Of a stretch of 64,000 nucleotides of DNA, positions 1 through 11,318 are shown piece after piece. The first letter of the stretch is position 1. The number at the start of each line of letters is the position of its first letter. The position numbers and the translations under genes were made by a program. This DNA is from Westerdykella aurantiaca (lineage: Eukaryota > Ascomycota > Dothideomycetes > Pleosporales > Sporormiaceae), in contig JASJFJ010000003.1 in assembly GCA_030412805.1 (NCBI GenBank), forward strand, positions 3,224,001 through 3,288,000, read 5' to 3'. Below the pieces are notes generated by a model, which saw nothing but the letters and a program-made list of their open reading frames with translations, made no database searches and had not been told where the DNA came from.

Positions 1-406
1 TGTCGTATTCCAAACCTCCTTGGGAATCCGAATAACCCACTTTCGCGAACGAGTGGGAGAAGACAGCGCATTTGCGACTGGAAAATCCTGTTCCGTCATT
101 AATGAGAATGTGAATGCTGTTGCAACGTGGTGGGCATCATCAAGGCGGTCGTCGTAAGGTCTATATGAGAGGGTAATTCAGAATGCTGCTGTTTGTGGAG
201 CGTTTGCTGATGTCCCGCGACATCGACGTGACGTAAGCCTTCATCATTTGGGTTGTTAGACTCTTGTTAGACTCCTCGCGGTGGAGATAAACAGTGCATT
301 GCTAACAACCATGAGCTCCTTTTGACGCTGGCAAGGTCGGGGATGTTTTCGACCTTTGATACAGCCAAGCCATGCTTCTTGCGGCATATCTACAGTAAGA
401 TTAATA

Positions 407-1996
407 TTATATCGACCCAGCGGGTTCAGAAAAGCATTCATCCCAATGCCCTCCGCTCCTCGCGAAGCTTTGACTTTCAACAAACTTGCTTAGCTTGCAT
501 CGTCCGTGATGATCAGCGTCGCAAAAGTCCATGGGCATGACACGATCGTTCATGACGATTCTGACGAATTCTTCATCCTCCCCTTCACACTTGAGCTTCT
601 CCACATACATCCTAGCGGCAAACGGCACGGTCCAAGCTGCCGAGTATCCTTTGGTCACATCGGTACCTTCAATAGTGGAGTTTGACAGCGGCTTGGTGGT
701 GTTGTAGAGTCCGATGGCAGCAAATATTCGGCTCATGTCATTATCATGGCTGAAGTCGGCATACACTTTCCTATCTAAAGGGAACGTGACGGGATCGGAA
801 TCAAGGGTGCGGTTTGTGTTTGTGTGATCTTGAACAGGGCTCTCTGTAAGGCGAGCGATGAGTTCGTTGACGTAGCCTACACCCTGGGTGGGACCAAGTG
901 GATTGCCGTTCGAATATCCGTAGTACTTGCCGAGAGACTGGTAGTAGTCATACTGGTGCCACTCATCCTCGGTGAATAAATGGCAAAACTTGGATACGTT
1001 GGCAGTCGGCGAAGCGAGCGTATCGAACGGGCACATATCCATCAGGTAGATGATGGAAGTCTCGCTGAGGTTGGTGCCGAGCTTGGAATTCACACGCGAC
1101 TGGATTGGCGGCACGAACTTCGTCACCCATTTGTCCTGGGCATCGGACCCAATCTGTTTGAATCGTCCCTGTTCGTAGGCGCTGCAAGTCTCGTGCGACA
1201 AAGTGTTGTTGTTGTACCCAGGTCCTTCTGGTATCGTCACGTCGATTGGAGCCGGGGCCGAATGCTTCCCAGCTTCGGCGAATCCTTTCAGCCATTTATT
1301 TGCCGATTCCACGACACGCGCCTGGCCACTGGAGCGGACAAAAGGAGGCGCGTTGCCTACCAACGCACTGTAGCGCCGATAAAAATGTGCCCCTGAGTTG
1401 ACCATCTCTTGCCTTCCAGCATCCGTCAACTGATCTGCCCCAAGCGTGTATTTATAGTCCTTGAGAAACGCATAGTCGTCCGGATAAGCCGTGCTGCTGT
1501 TGTGGATTTCTTCGATCAACAATGCATATGCGAGCGACTTTCCCAGGGTAGGATCGCGACCGCCGTGGCGCGAAAGGACGGAAGCGAACGAGATGGAGCA
1601 TCCCTTTGGAGGCGCGGTGACGACGTCGGAAGGGACAGAGAACCAGAGAGAGTACTGTCCCCAGAAATGCGTTGTGTTTGGGCTACAACGGTATCCGTCG
1701 TCGATCGTGTCGCAAGACTTTTTCGATTCAACGTCCGATTGAACTACCTTCCTTTCAGAGGCCCGGGGGGTAAGCACTTGCCGAGTGATTCCAACGCTGG
1801 GGGAAGGGAAGTACCGAATAACCAGGTAGAAGATGGCTAACCCGGTTGCCGTGAAGACAACAGCAAGCCACCTCCACAAACTCCGCCCACTTATCTTGCG
1901 ACTCTTTGACGGGGAAGTGGGCTCGTGTTCGTCCACGGGCAACCGGTCATACTGCTGAGCGCGAAGTGCGCTTAACCTGTTCAATAATCGTGCCAT
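407..1996 (-). CDS. Membrane-anchored histidine acid phosphatase (phytase-like)
   Basis: Single-exon ORF of 529 aa. The histidine acid phosphatase signature RHGGRDP is at residues 143-149, giving the nucleophilic His144. The C-terminal catalytic pair is the HD of SHDNDM (His417, Asp418). Several cysteines and many N-glycosylation sequons (NNT, NTT, NRT, NST) fit an extracytoplasmic enzyme. Instead of a cleavable signal peptide there is a basic/acidic N-terminus of about 40 residues followed by one hydrophobic segment (about 42-62), so I infer a type II membrane protein with the catalytic domain in the secretory lumen or outside the cell. The family hydrolyses phosphomonoesters, including phytate in some members; the substrate here cannot be told from sequence. 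The start is the first ATG of the ORF, and the next gene upstream (permease) diverges. Confidence 0.88.
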   Translation of the reverse strand: MARLLNRLSALRAQQYDRLPVDEHEPTSPSKSRKISGRSLWRWLAVVFTATGLAIFYLVIRYFPSPSVGITRQVLTPRASERKVVQSDVESKKSCDTIDDGYRCSPNTTHFWGQYSLWFSVPSDVVTAPPKGCSISFASVLSRHGGRDPTLGKSLAYALLIEEIHNSSTAYPDDYAFLKDYKYTLGADQLTDAGRQEMVNSGAHFYRRYSALVGNAPPFVRSSGQARVVESANKWLKGFAEAGKHSAPAPIDVTIPEGPGYNNNTLSHETCSAYEQGRFKQIGSDAQDKWVTKFVPPIQSRVNSKLGTNLSETSIIYLMDMCPFDTLASPTANVSKFCHLFTEDEWHQYDYYQSLGKYYGYSNGNPLGPTQGVGYVNELIARLTESPVQDHTNTNRTLDSDPVTFPLDRKVYADFSHDNDMSRIFAAIGLYNTTKPLSNSTIEGTDVTKGYSAAWTVPFAARMYVEKLKCEGEDEEFVRIVMNDRVMPMDFCDADHHGRCKLSKFVESQSFARSGGHWDECFSEPAGSI

Positions 1997-3058
1997 TGCA
2001 AGGCTAAAGCGAAGGGGTTGATGTCTCTCCGAAAGCGCCGCGAATATCGCCGGTCATGTCCAGACAGGCTTCTAACTAGACTGAAAAGCTAGCTCAAATG
2101 AACGAAAGCCATAGACGCCCGTAGCGAGCAGCGATGCTCCGACTCGACGAAGGTGTTGTGTACGGGTGGTATAATGTACATAGATGCAACTTCAAGTGAC
2201 GTTTGGACAACCGAATGCCAAGGATCCTGGGCGAAGCTTAAGTTGACCCAAGGCGCACACGGTACAGGTACAGTAGCCGAAACGCCTACACGACGTTGGA
2301 CGTCTAGTAGGCCACGAGGCTGTACTATGACCTCCGAAATCACCTAAAAGAATCGCCGTTATATCCGCTATCTATAATGTATGGTACCTCCCCCTGCAGG
2401 TTGAAGTCGCCACAACGGCTAACACGAGTCCCAAACACACGCTATGCCGAGAATCGGACTTTGCAGCGGAGTAGATCAACAGCGACGTTCCACGGTCAGA
2501 CGAGACCTGCGCATGGCTGAGACGAGCTCGGGGACGCTTTCTACGAAGAGCACTGCCCGAGATTGATGCTTTTGATGAGGGAATTCGATTCGTCTCGTGC
2601 TAGGAAGGGGTCGTATCTCGCAACCCCTAATCCCGCGCAGGTACCAGTACTTCGGTGGGCGTGTGGAGCGCGTACGAAGTATATATCCTGGAGGAGCACA
2701 GACTGACAATGCAGTGCTTGTTAGAAGTGGTATACGACGGGTGTACCTTCCTGTTATGGCACACTGATAGGCACCGGATGGTGACGATATTATCACGGGG
2801 ATTACGTCTATCTTGTCCCCTTATGGTTCTGTGTTGCGTTGCCCGCATTGTCCAACACTAAACCCCGGTCTCCGTTTCCCCTCCTGATAAGCACATCCAT
2901 AGCCGAAACGGCCGTCAGAGATAGGATTGCTATACTCAAACTTTACAAGTTGCCCTTAAAGAAATAATAATCTCCCTTCTTCATTATTTTGCTTTCACCA
3001 TTTGGCTTCGTCGTTGCGTTTCGTCAATTCTTCTTCCTTCTATGGTTTCGCTCTCACA

Positions 3059-4754
3059 ATGACTCTATACGATGCGAGTAACGCAGATGAACTGCAGCTG
3101 GAGGCTCTCGGCCACCGGGGAGAACTCAAGAGAAGTTTCTCGCCAATATCCATGTTAGGGTTGGCCTTCGCCATCCTCAATTCATGGACAGCATTGTCGG
3201 CGTCAATGTCACTCGCACTGCCCAGCGGTGGCTCCACCAGCGTCATATGGGGCTTGGTTACCGCCGGCGTCTGCAACTTGTGCCTGGCAGCATCGCTGGC
3301 CGAGTTCCTCTCAGCGTATCCCACGGCAGGAGGCCAGTACCACTGGGTTGCCGTGATTGCTTGGAAGAGATGGGTGCCACTGCTGTCCTGGACCACCGGA
3401 TGGATCAATGTTTCTGGATGGGTAAGAAGCATATTTATCCTGTCTTCCATAGGATGGATCAGTTGACCTTCGGACGTAATAGATTGCCCTAGTCGCTTCC
3501 GGAGGCCTTCTCGGCTCTCAACTCATCGTTGGCGTCATCTCCCTCTACCATCCCAGCTATGTCCCTGAGAGGTGGCATCAGTTCCTGATATACATCGCAT
3601 ACACCCTGGTTGCATTCTTCGTAAATGCTTTCATGAACTCCCTCCTGCCTCATGTCAACAAGGCAGCCATCATCTGGAGCATCTCTGGTTTCGTCGTCAT
3701 CATCATCACCGTCTTGGCCTGCGCCTCGCCGGACTATGCCTCGGCGCACTTCGTCTTCGCGGAGTTCATCAACGAGACCGGCTGGCCCGATGGTATCGCC
3801 TGGCTTCTTGGCCTTCTCCAAGGCGGTCTGTCCCTCACTGGGTTCGACGCTGTCGCGCACATGATCGAAGAAATTCCCAACGCCGCAGTGGAGGGACCCA
3901 AGATTATGGTGTATTGCGTTTGCATTGGAATATTCACTGGATTCTGTTTCCTTGTGGCTCTCCTCTTTGTCTCTGGCGGAGATGCGGAAAGCATCATTAC
4001 CTCCGCCTCGGGCCCGTTGCTGCAGATATTCTACAACGCAACGAAGAGCAAGGCAGGGTCCGTCTGCCTCTTGATATTCCCACTCCTTTGCCTACTCTTC
4101 GCCACTACCTCCATCATGACCACCTCATCCAGGATGGTCTACGCGTTTGCAAGAGACGGTGGTCTACCTGCATCCCGCTTCTTCGCCAAAGTCCACGCAA
4201 GCCTTGGTTTACCCCTGAACGCACTCATCCTGACAACTGCCCTCGTCATCATCTTTGGTCTCATCTTCCTGGGGTCGTCCAGTGCATTCAATGCTATCCT
4301 GTCGGCATCGGTGGTCGCCCTGGGTGTCAGCTACGCTATACCGATCCTGGTCAATGTTCTTCAGGGGCGCAAAAAGCTACCACCCAGGTCCTTTGTGCTA
4401 CCTTCACCGCTGGCATGGTTTGCAAATCTCGTTGGAATAGCGTACGCAATCATTACGACGGTACTTTTCGTCTTCCCTCCGGTGCTTCCCGTCACGGGGA
4501 GCAATATGAGTACGTGTCATGCCACCGTATTGTGTTTGGAAAGCTAACTGGTGTAAGATTACTGCATCGTTGCGTTTGGTATCATTCTAATCATCAGCGT
4601 TGTGCAATGGTTCGTGGATGGGCGCAAGAACTTCACTGGACCAAGGGCAGATATCGATCTGCTGGAAGGGTTGGCAGTCGCCAAAACCCACGAAGATGGC
4701 GATTTTGGAGGAATCATAGACAACAAGATGGCTGCCGAAAGAGTGCAAGAATGA
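3059..4754 (+). CDS. GABA/choline/amino-acid permease (APC superfamily)
   Basis: Three exons: 3059-3421, 3483-4509 and 4558-4754, giving 528 aa. Intron 1 (61 bp) is phase 0. Intron 2 (48 bp) has a GTACGT donor and a CTAAC branch site, and both joins restore the frame. The protein has about twelve hydrophobic segments. The motif SAYPTAGGQYHW (exon 1) and the MIEEIPNA segment are typical of the fungal amino acid/choline transporter branch of the APC superfamily (yeast Hnm1/Uga4 relatives). It should be a proton-coupled importer in the plasma membrane or vacuole, with GABA, choline or another amine as substrate; I cannot choose between them. The ATG at 3059 has A at -3. Confidence 0.87.
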
Positions 4755-5078
4755 AGCGAGCAACCTCTGGTTGAGCATTTTCGAAAATGAGTTCAGACAA
4801 TGCGTGAATCACCGGAAGCAGGGCACATTCACAAAAACCTTTTCCGTAGCGAGGCACGTGAACACGTCCATTGCGCCTTTCACTACCGACTTTCGAACCA
4901 ACGGCCTGTCACGCGTTTCACCGGCGAGCCTAACCTCACTCCGCATCCGCAGCTTCAAGGTCGATCTATCACCTTCGCTCCAACCCAGACGCGACAACTT
5001 CTTCATCTGCCCCCTCCGTTCAGGCATCTTGATTCCACCGACCCAACGCGCAAGTAGCCCACAAGCACAACCTCAGCA

Positions 5079-6122
5079 ATGCTCCCTCTTTTTGGGGCCC
5101 TTCTAGGCCGTCATACTGGTGCAAAAGCCGCAACGAACAAAGCCCCTAGCGACTCTCAAAACCCCAGTGTTGCCACGGCGCCTACCGACGGAATACAAGG
5201 TAGTTATGCAGGCAGTACGACATGCGCCACTCCAGGTGCATCCGCCACATCGACTATACCACCGATGTCTAACGCCAATGGCACCGTTTCTTCCCGTTCT
5301 ATGCTTCGCCCAATCCCCCACCAGGACCGACGATTCCCCAGCCGTCCCCAACGTGGTCCATCTGCCGACATTGTCATAGAGGACGATGACAGTGCCCTAC
5401 CAGAAGGATATGTAGGCACATACGGCACCATCCAATACTACCACCCCAAAGCACCTGAAATGTCCTTTCCCTGCGGCACCAACGGCCACCACCAGCTTGC
5501 CTGCGGCCACTGGGTCATGGATACATCGAGGCTAGGCGAGCCAACAGCCCCATGTTGTCTCAACTGCGTGAAGCCCTCCTTCGACACCACGCCCTTCCAC
5601 TGCACGCAGTGCGCGAGAGTCGTTGAACACATCTATCTCCACCAACTCACCGAGGACGAGCTCCGGAAAATCACCGCCGCACAACAAGCCGGCGAAAACG
5701 CATTCGTGATCGCATACCTGACGGAATTCGTCGGGAAGCGCATGCCGCTCAACGGAGGGCTCACGGAAACCATCATGGGGATCGTCCGGAGCGGGTATAC
5801 CCGCGCATGCGTCGAGGCATCTCCGCCGGAACCGATCAAATACATGACGCCGGCCGAGATGTGGGACGAGATTGAGAGGCGCAAGCGACGCGAGGCGTTC
5901 GTGAAGAACAATCGCCTCGTCGGTGGGCGGAAACGCGTGCTTCTCGTCGCTCCCAGCGCCGCGTATAACCCGAAGAAAGTCGCTCTTGCTCCTCCCGTAT
6001 CTTTCACAGCACCGAGCTGGGAGGCTACAGCGGGTAACTTCGTGGGACCTATCATTCGGCAGCGGCGGGCGGAGGATGACGCGGCCAGTGTGCAGCACAA
6101 GCGGATCAAAAAGTCACCCTAG
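5079..6122 (+). CDS. Hypothetical cysteine-rich protein, possible zinc-binding region
   Basis: Single-exon ORF of 347 aa from an ATG at 5079 (A at -3). The first 100 residues are Ser/Thr/Pro/Ala-rich and probably disordered. The middle has a Cys/His series (C..CGH..CC..C..C..C, about residues 128-175) that could bind zinc. An alpha-helical, charged region (EIERRKRREAF) follows, and the C-terminus is basic (KRIKKSP). I do not recognise a named domain, and no signal peptide or membrane segment is visible. Codon use and ORF length support a real gene. The overlapping antisense ORFs are shadows. Confidence 0.68.
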   Translation: MLPLFGALLGRHTGAKAATNKAPSDSQNPSVATAPTDGIQGSYAGSTTCATPGASATSTIPPMSNANGTVSSRSMLRPIPHQDRRFPSRPQRGPSADIVIEDDDSALPEGYVGTYGTIQYYHPKAPEMSFPCGTNGHHQLACGHWVMDTSRLGEPTAPCCLNCVKPSFDTTPFHCTQCARVVEHIYLHQLTEDELRKITAAQQAGENAFVIAYLTEFVGKRMPLNGGLTETIMGIVRSGYTRACVEASPPEPIKYMTPAEMWDEIERRKRREAFVKNNRLVGGRKRVLLVAPSAAYNPKKVALAPPVSFTAPSWEATAGNFVGPIIRQRRAEDDAASVQHKRIKKSP

Positions 6123-6447
6123 TATCGTGTGAATTGCATGGATGGCTGAGCGGAAATAATGCAAATTGGTGGTTCATATCAATCACTTCCGACATCATGG
6201 TATGCTGGGTACAGACCCTTAGTGCTTCGATGGTGCTTATATGTGTAAATTTGTACATACTGTTTGTGTCAAGACAAAAACCTCAATCCAATGCTTTCGC
6301 ACCAATGTTGCAAATGAAGTGTTTTGAGAAGCCGCCAACCTGATTATCTGTCCTTCCCCATCATCTCATGACTGCGGGGAATCACGGCCGTTCACACCTA
6401 CCAATATCCATTCTCGATCATCCCTTCCCTTGCTCACATGTCTCCCT

Positions 6448-8135
6448 CTAAATACTCGCCACCACTTTTCCAGTCTGCTTATGCGTCCCATGAAACGTGA
6501 ATGCCACCGGTCCATCCACCTCCGCCCTCCCCTTCTCAGTCAAATCCTTCGCATCCAGACACAGAAGGTAGCTCTTGCCCTTGATGCCATCCAGCACCAC
6601 AGACAGCAGGATTCCGTCGTCCTCCGCAGAACCCTTGGGATCGGCTATGAAAATGGGCTCGCTCGGTGTGTGTGCTTCCTCTTCCCAGATGATTCCCGTC
6701 TGAGTTACATTGTCGAACTTGACTATGCCGTCGAGGAAGGAGGATTTGAGGCGGTCGCAGTTGCCGTACGTGTAGCGGTGGCGCTTGGTCAGATAGGCAG
6801 GATTGATGGTCGGGAGTTCCATGGAGATGAAGGGATCGGCTTTGAAGAGCAACTCGGCTGGCAAACGCTTCGAGGGGGACACACCAGAGTCAACGCTCGG
6901 GAGACGGAATTGTGCTTGGCGTGGAAGACAGGATTCGCGCTTCTTGCCAACGTACTTGTTGTTTGCGGGGCGCGAGCTGATAATGTTGTCGTAATAGAAG
7001 CGGTGGATCACGTCCGTGTTCTCATACAAGGAGAGTTCCGTGACGATATCAGTTTTCTTTGGGTCGCTTGAAGATGGCTCTTCCCAAGCATTGACGGAGT
7101 GGAAGCAGAAAAAGGGGTCGCTTTCGTATGTTGCTACGAGGCCTTTGCCATTACGGCGGTCTACAACATACCAAACTGCTTTCTTGCTCTTGTCGAAAGG
7201 GGCGATGCCGTCGACAAGGTTCTGGTGATAGGGAATGGATAGTCCCAGCCAAGTAACATGGCTGTTCCAGACGCAGAGAACCACATAATTGTTCGTGAGA
7301 AAGAGAGAGTGGATATAGGCAGGGGTGCCAGTAAACTTCGCCAGGATGGAAGTCTCTCCCGTAGAAGCGGAAGTGCAGAAGATACGGTATGTGGAGAAGA
7401 CGCCAAATTCCAGGTTGAAGTTGTAAATATCACCAGTGTCGGGATCTGACTTCGCATGGGCCGCAGAGAATTGGCCCTTCAAGTCTGGATGCAGCGACGA
7501 CTGCATTGCAATACCCTCCGGCTCTAATGTTTCGGGGTTGATTTTCCTGAGCATAGGGTTGTCGCTCTTGGCATGCAATGTTACGATGGGGTTATCGGTG
7601 CTAGGACCGCTCGCTCGGATTTCCTCATCAGATTCCTTGATGTAGCCTCCACCGGGCATGTTGACGGATACAGTGACACCGATGTTCTTGGCACTCTTCA
7701 TCGGCGCTGTGAACATGGTGAAGAACTTTGCAAATATACTCTTGCAGAGGTCACGCTTGGCGCCGAAGCTAATGGCGTCAAGCGTGCCAGTCCGTTTGAC
7801 CATTTCGAGGTACTCATCGACGATGCGGCGGGAGTTGTACGTGACTTGCACAGGACCATTGTCCGGGCAGTCGATCTTGAAGCGATGTACGCTAGAGAGA
7901 CCATCGAACCAGTGATTGGCTGCCCAGATATTGCCCTTATCCGTCGGCACTTTGTAGCCCAGAGGACCTGTTCTGTAGAGAACGCCAGCTGCGTAGTAGG
8001 GAATCTCGCCCTTCACTTTGAGTTGGATGGGCGTAGGTTGCTCAAAGTTGTTGTCGAACTGGCTGTGTCAGTAGTGGTCACGGGTGGTAAATTGGGGACT
8101 AGACTCACGCCTTGCTCATTGGGCCAGGAAGCCAT
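6448..8135 (-). CDS. Carotenoid cleavage oxygenase (RPE65/CCD family)
   Basis: Two exons on the minus strand: 8109-8135 (nine codons, start MASWPNEQG) and 6448-8058, separated by a 50-bp intron (8059-8108, GTGAGT donor). The product is 545 aa, normal for fungal carotenoid oxygenases. The four iron-binding histidines of the seven-bladed propeller are all visible: His210 (SAAHAKSDP), His259 (PAYIHSLF), His329 (FFCFHSVN) and His532 (FTFHGTH). The N-terminal GVLYRTGP and NHWFDGLSSVHRF segments are also typical. The enzyme cleaves carotenoid double bonds oxidatively. Fungal relatives include CarX (retinal from beta-carotene), CarT/CAO-2 (torulene) and CAO-1 (stilbenes). It looks closest to the carotenoid-cleaving group, but the substrate is an inference. 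No other carotenoid pathway gene lies nearby. Confidence 0.9.
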
Positions 8136-9976
8136 CTTGAATGATTTGGGATGTGAGGATGAAAGAAAGCAAGATCGCGAGAAGTTGCGAGGTGACGAGA
8201 TAGTATACCGTCTTAGGAAGTAGCCGTGACTAAGCGAGGTGAAGGAAGTGAAGAGCGCGAACAGTGGGGATCGAAATGATGGACCAGAGAGGCGAATAGA
8301 GCGTTGAACATGCAATGGTTCTTACGAACGCTTGAAACCCGTTATGATGAAGCAATGTGCTGTTGATGAACGACCCAGGTGCAGTGAAGGAAAAACGAGG
8401 AGTTGGTTCAGCTTCATATACAGACAGTGCCTCTCCTCTCACGCACGTAACCGTTGGAAAGGGCACGCAGTCTGCCCGACAGAAAAAGGAGAGTCGGAGG
8501 CATGATGTGCCGAATGTGGAGAAGGGGTGGTATGTGAGGTGTTGTAGCAGCTTGACTCCCTGAAAGAAGAGCATCCTAGTACCCCTAGGCCTAGGGTAGC
8601 ATGTGAGTATCGGCCTCGCTTCCCCATGTTCGTTGGGCTCGCATTCGCTCTAGCCATCGTAATTATCGCGGTTGAGCCTAGGATGGGTGAGTAATGCGTC
8701 ATCGACTGCGAATGAGTGGTGAGGTCCAGAAGAGACCGAGAACAGTTTGGCCTTGGCGTTCGCGTGGCTGCCGCCATGCTTTACGGCCGTAAGATGCCGG
8801 CTTCAAATGCATGGGGTCGGAATCATTCCGACTGCACAGAATGAACGAATTCCTCCTCAACGTAAAGTCCGTACATACCAATATTACTGAACATGTGTTC
8901 TCGGATACTCCAAGTAGGTAGTCCCAGTTTGTGCAACCTCGCTTCCCCCAGAGCCTTCGCGCAGGTCTTGTACGGATACGGGCATATTAGGCGAGGCATC
9001 ACTATGGCTTGCGACTGGAGTCCTATTGTGTAAAGGCCTGAGAGGTTGTCCTGGGCTCCGCTAACTGATGCAGCTGCGATGTTTGTTTCATGAACCGCAC
9101 CCAGCCAGTATCGGCATGAAGCAGTTGGCATGCTCCTACCGAGGGACTCGATGCGGAGTGTGGTCGCAGAACGGGAAGTATTAGGCGAGATACACCTCCG
9201 TAGAAAGACAGTGGACTCGCGGTGCATATTTCTAACAATATGCAGCTCGAATCCAGGACCCCAAACAAACCCGTTGTGTAGCCTCGCTTCACTATTTGAC
9301 GCTTCGCTTCAGCTGCTTTCTTCATCCGTTGTCTATAAACGTCTTTGCGACACGCATGGAGAAGGCAGGATACTCCCTGTGGATTATACAGTAATCTACT
9401 CGTCTCCAACTCGCTGATTGCTGAGAATTCGCAGCGAAGAGCGCGTACCCCCAGGAGTCACCCAATACAAGGGGAACCCAAGACTGAGCGGGGATGAGGG
9501 ACAGACTGGGAATACAGCAAAGGGCTACTACCATCAAGTGCCATTTCTGGCTACCGGCCGTATGCGAAGCAATGGACTAACATTTCGTAAGTTCACCATA
9601 TCGGAAAGGCTCAGGCCACGCGAATTCGAATCATGCACTTGTCATTCACTCCAGCAGCATAGATGCTGATCTAGGGCACTGAGTGTGACCAAGTGCTCAC
9701 CTGGGCCCTTGCTCAACGAGAATCTGTGACCCGCTTCCAGAAACCCTGCATGCTGCGACTCATAGCACCAGATGGAGATGTACTTCCGTAAATCGAACAT
9801 TGTCCATTTTGTTGTCATGCAACCATGAAAGAGGTTTATTCGCATAGAAAAGCCCGACACATGCCAAAGCCTTTCCGTCCCGGCTGCCGAAAATGACCAG
9901 CAGCCACATGTAGAACTCCCTCCCACCATGCATAGGTTCCCGATAACAGGCGCCACATGCCTTTTTCTTCCACCCT
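8136..9976. other. Intergenic region
   Basis: No supported gene. It holds the promoter of the carotenoid oxygenase gene and the 3' side of rps5. A perfect 14-base palindrome CCCTAGGCCTAGGG lies at about 8584-8597. Short ORFs at 8823-9409 lack any domain. Confidence 0.45.
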
Positions 9977-10805
9977 TTACCGATTGCTCTTGGCCACACG
10001 CTCCAACTCGTCCTTCTTCTTGATGGCATACGAGTTGCTGCTGCCCTTGGCGGCGTTGATGAGCTCCTCAGCAAGGCACTCGGCAATGCTCTTGATGTTG
10101 CGGAAAGAGGCCTCGCGGGCGCCGATGGTGAGGAGAGCGATGGCCTGGTTGACACGGCGGAGAGGAGAGACATCGACGGCTTGACGGCGGACGGTACCGG
10201 CGGATCCGATACGGGTGCTGTCTTCGCGGGGACCGCAGTTGACGATGGCGTCAACGGCAACCTGGATGGGGTTCTGGTCGGTCATGATGTGGATCTGAAG
10301 GCGCATATTAGCAATGTCGAAAGTGGCCACGACGCGCCGCAGAGCGCAATACGCCCGCCTCATCGTCTGGGTCTAACGTACGATCTCGAAAGCGTGGGCG
10401 ACGATCCGGACGGCCATGAGCTTCTTGCCGTTGTTGCGGCCGTTCATCATGAGGGAGTTGGTCAGGCGCTCGATGATGGGGCACTGAGCTTTCCTGAACC
10501 GCTTGACGGCATAGCGGCCAGCGGAGTGTGAGATGTAGACGGGGGTGCGGATCTGGATGTAGTCGCTATTCGATATTGTCAGCCGATCGCTCAAGACCGC
10601 AACTTCAGTGTTTCTCCAGCACGACCTGCGAAGCCGCGCAAAATGAACACTCAAGGAATCCGTACGTGAGAGAGATATCCCTGATCTCAACATCCTCGTA
10701 GCTCCACTTGTTGAACAGCTTGACGCTGCCAATCTCGTCCGTCACATCCTTGGGGAGGATGGCGTATCCGGAGGGGTTCTCGACTTCGACTTCGCCGTCA
10801 GACAT
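9977..10805 (-). CDS. rps5: 40S ribosomal protein uS7 (RPS5)
   Basis: Three exons on the minus strand: 10666-10805, 10382-10565 and 9977-10294. Introns are 100 bp and 87 bp, both with GTACG donors. The joined product is 213 aa, the usual length for eukaryotic uS7. The diagnostic segments are SGRYA-like SAGRYAVKRFRKAQ, MMNGRNNGKKLMAVRI, NPIQVAVDAIVNCGPRED and RRQAVDVSPLRRVNQAI, which form the conserved 16S/18S-binding region of the small-subunit head, and the C-terminus SSNSYAIKKKDELERVAKSNR is canonical. Introns crowded into the 5' part are usual for fungal ribosomal protein genes. The start ATG at 10805 has A at -3. Confidence 0.96.
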
Positions 10806-11318
10806 GATTGCGACTGTTGTGAGGGACGACTGGGGACGGGTGAGGAGGGTCGGAGTCGAGGTGGTCGTCGTGGTCGCTGAGGTCGAACAGATGTTACTGC
10901 TCTCGAATTTGTCTGTGGTGCGGGTGCATTGGCACTAAGCGAGCCTTGGCGGGCAACCGCCAATCAATTACGGCAGACGGCGACCCCCCCGGCCATATTC
11001 TCGACATCACCAACACCATCAAACTTCATGGTGCACAAAATCAATAAAAGGCAGCACGGCCGAACTCGATTATAGTCGACTGAAAAATAATGTTCAAATA
11101 TAGAATGAGCATGAATGCCAGCACATCTACGCCAGACTCCAGTCAACGCCCCTTCCGCAAACCACAAATCTGAAGTCCAAACGCCTTGAAATGCCTGAAT
11201 GCTTCCGAACGCCTCCCAGGGACCTATAGCCTCGACCACATATTATGTACTTGCCGGTCTCCTGTATTCACCGTTAGCATGCCAAGCTACACAACGGAGC
11301 CTCCCGCTCCCTCGGCTG

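Noticed and set aside
5532..6098. 188-aa minus-strand ORF
   Set aside because: Antisense to the 347-aa cysteine-rich protein; composition (Arg/Pro/His) is typical of a shadow frame.
8584..8597. Perfect 14-base palindrome in an intergenic region
   Set aside because: A single short palindrome without context; could be chance and has no linked feature.
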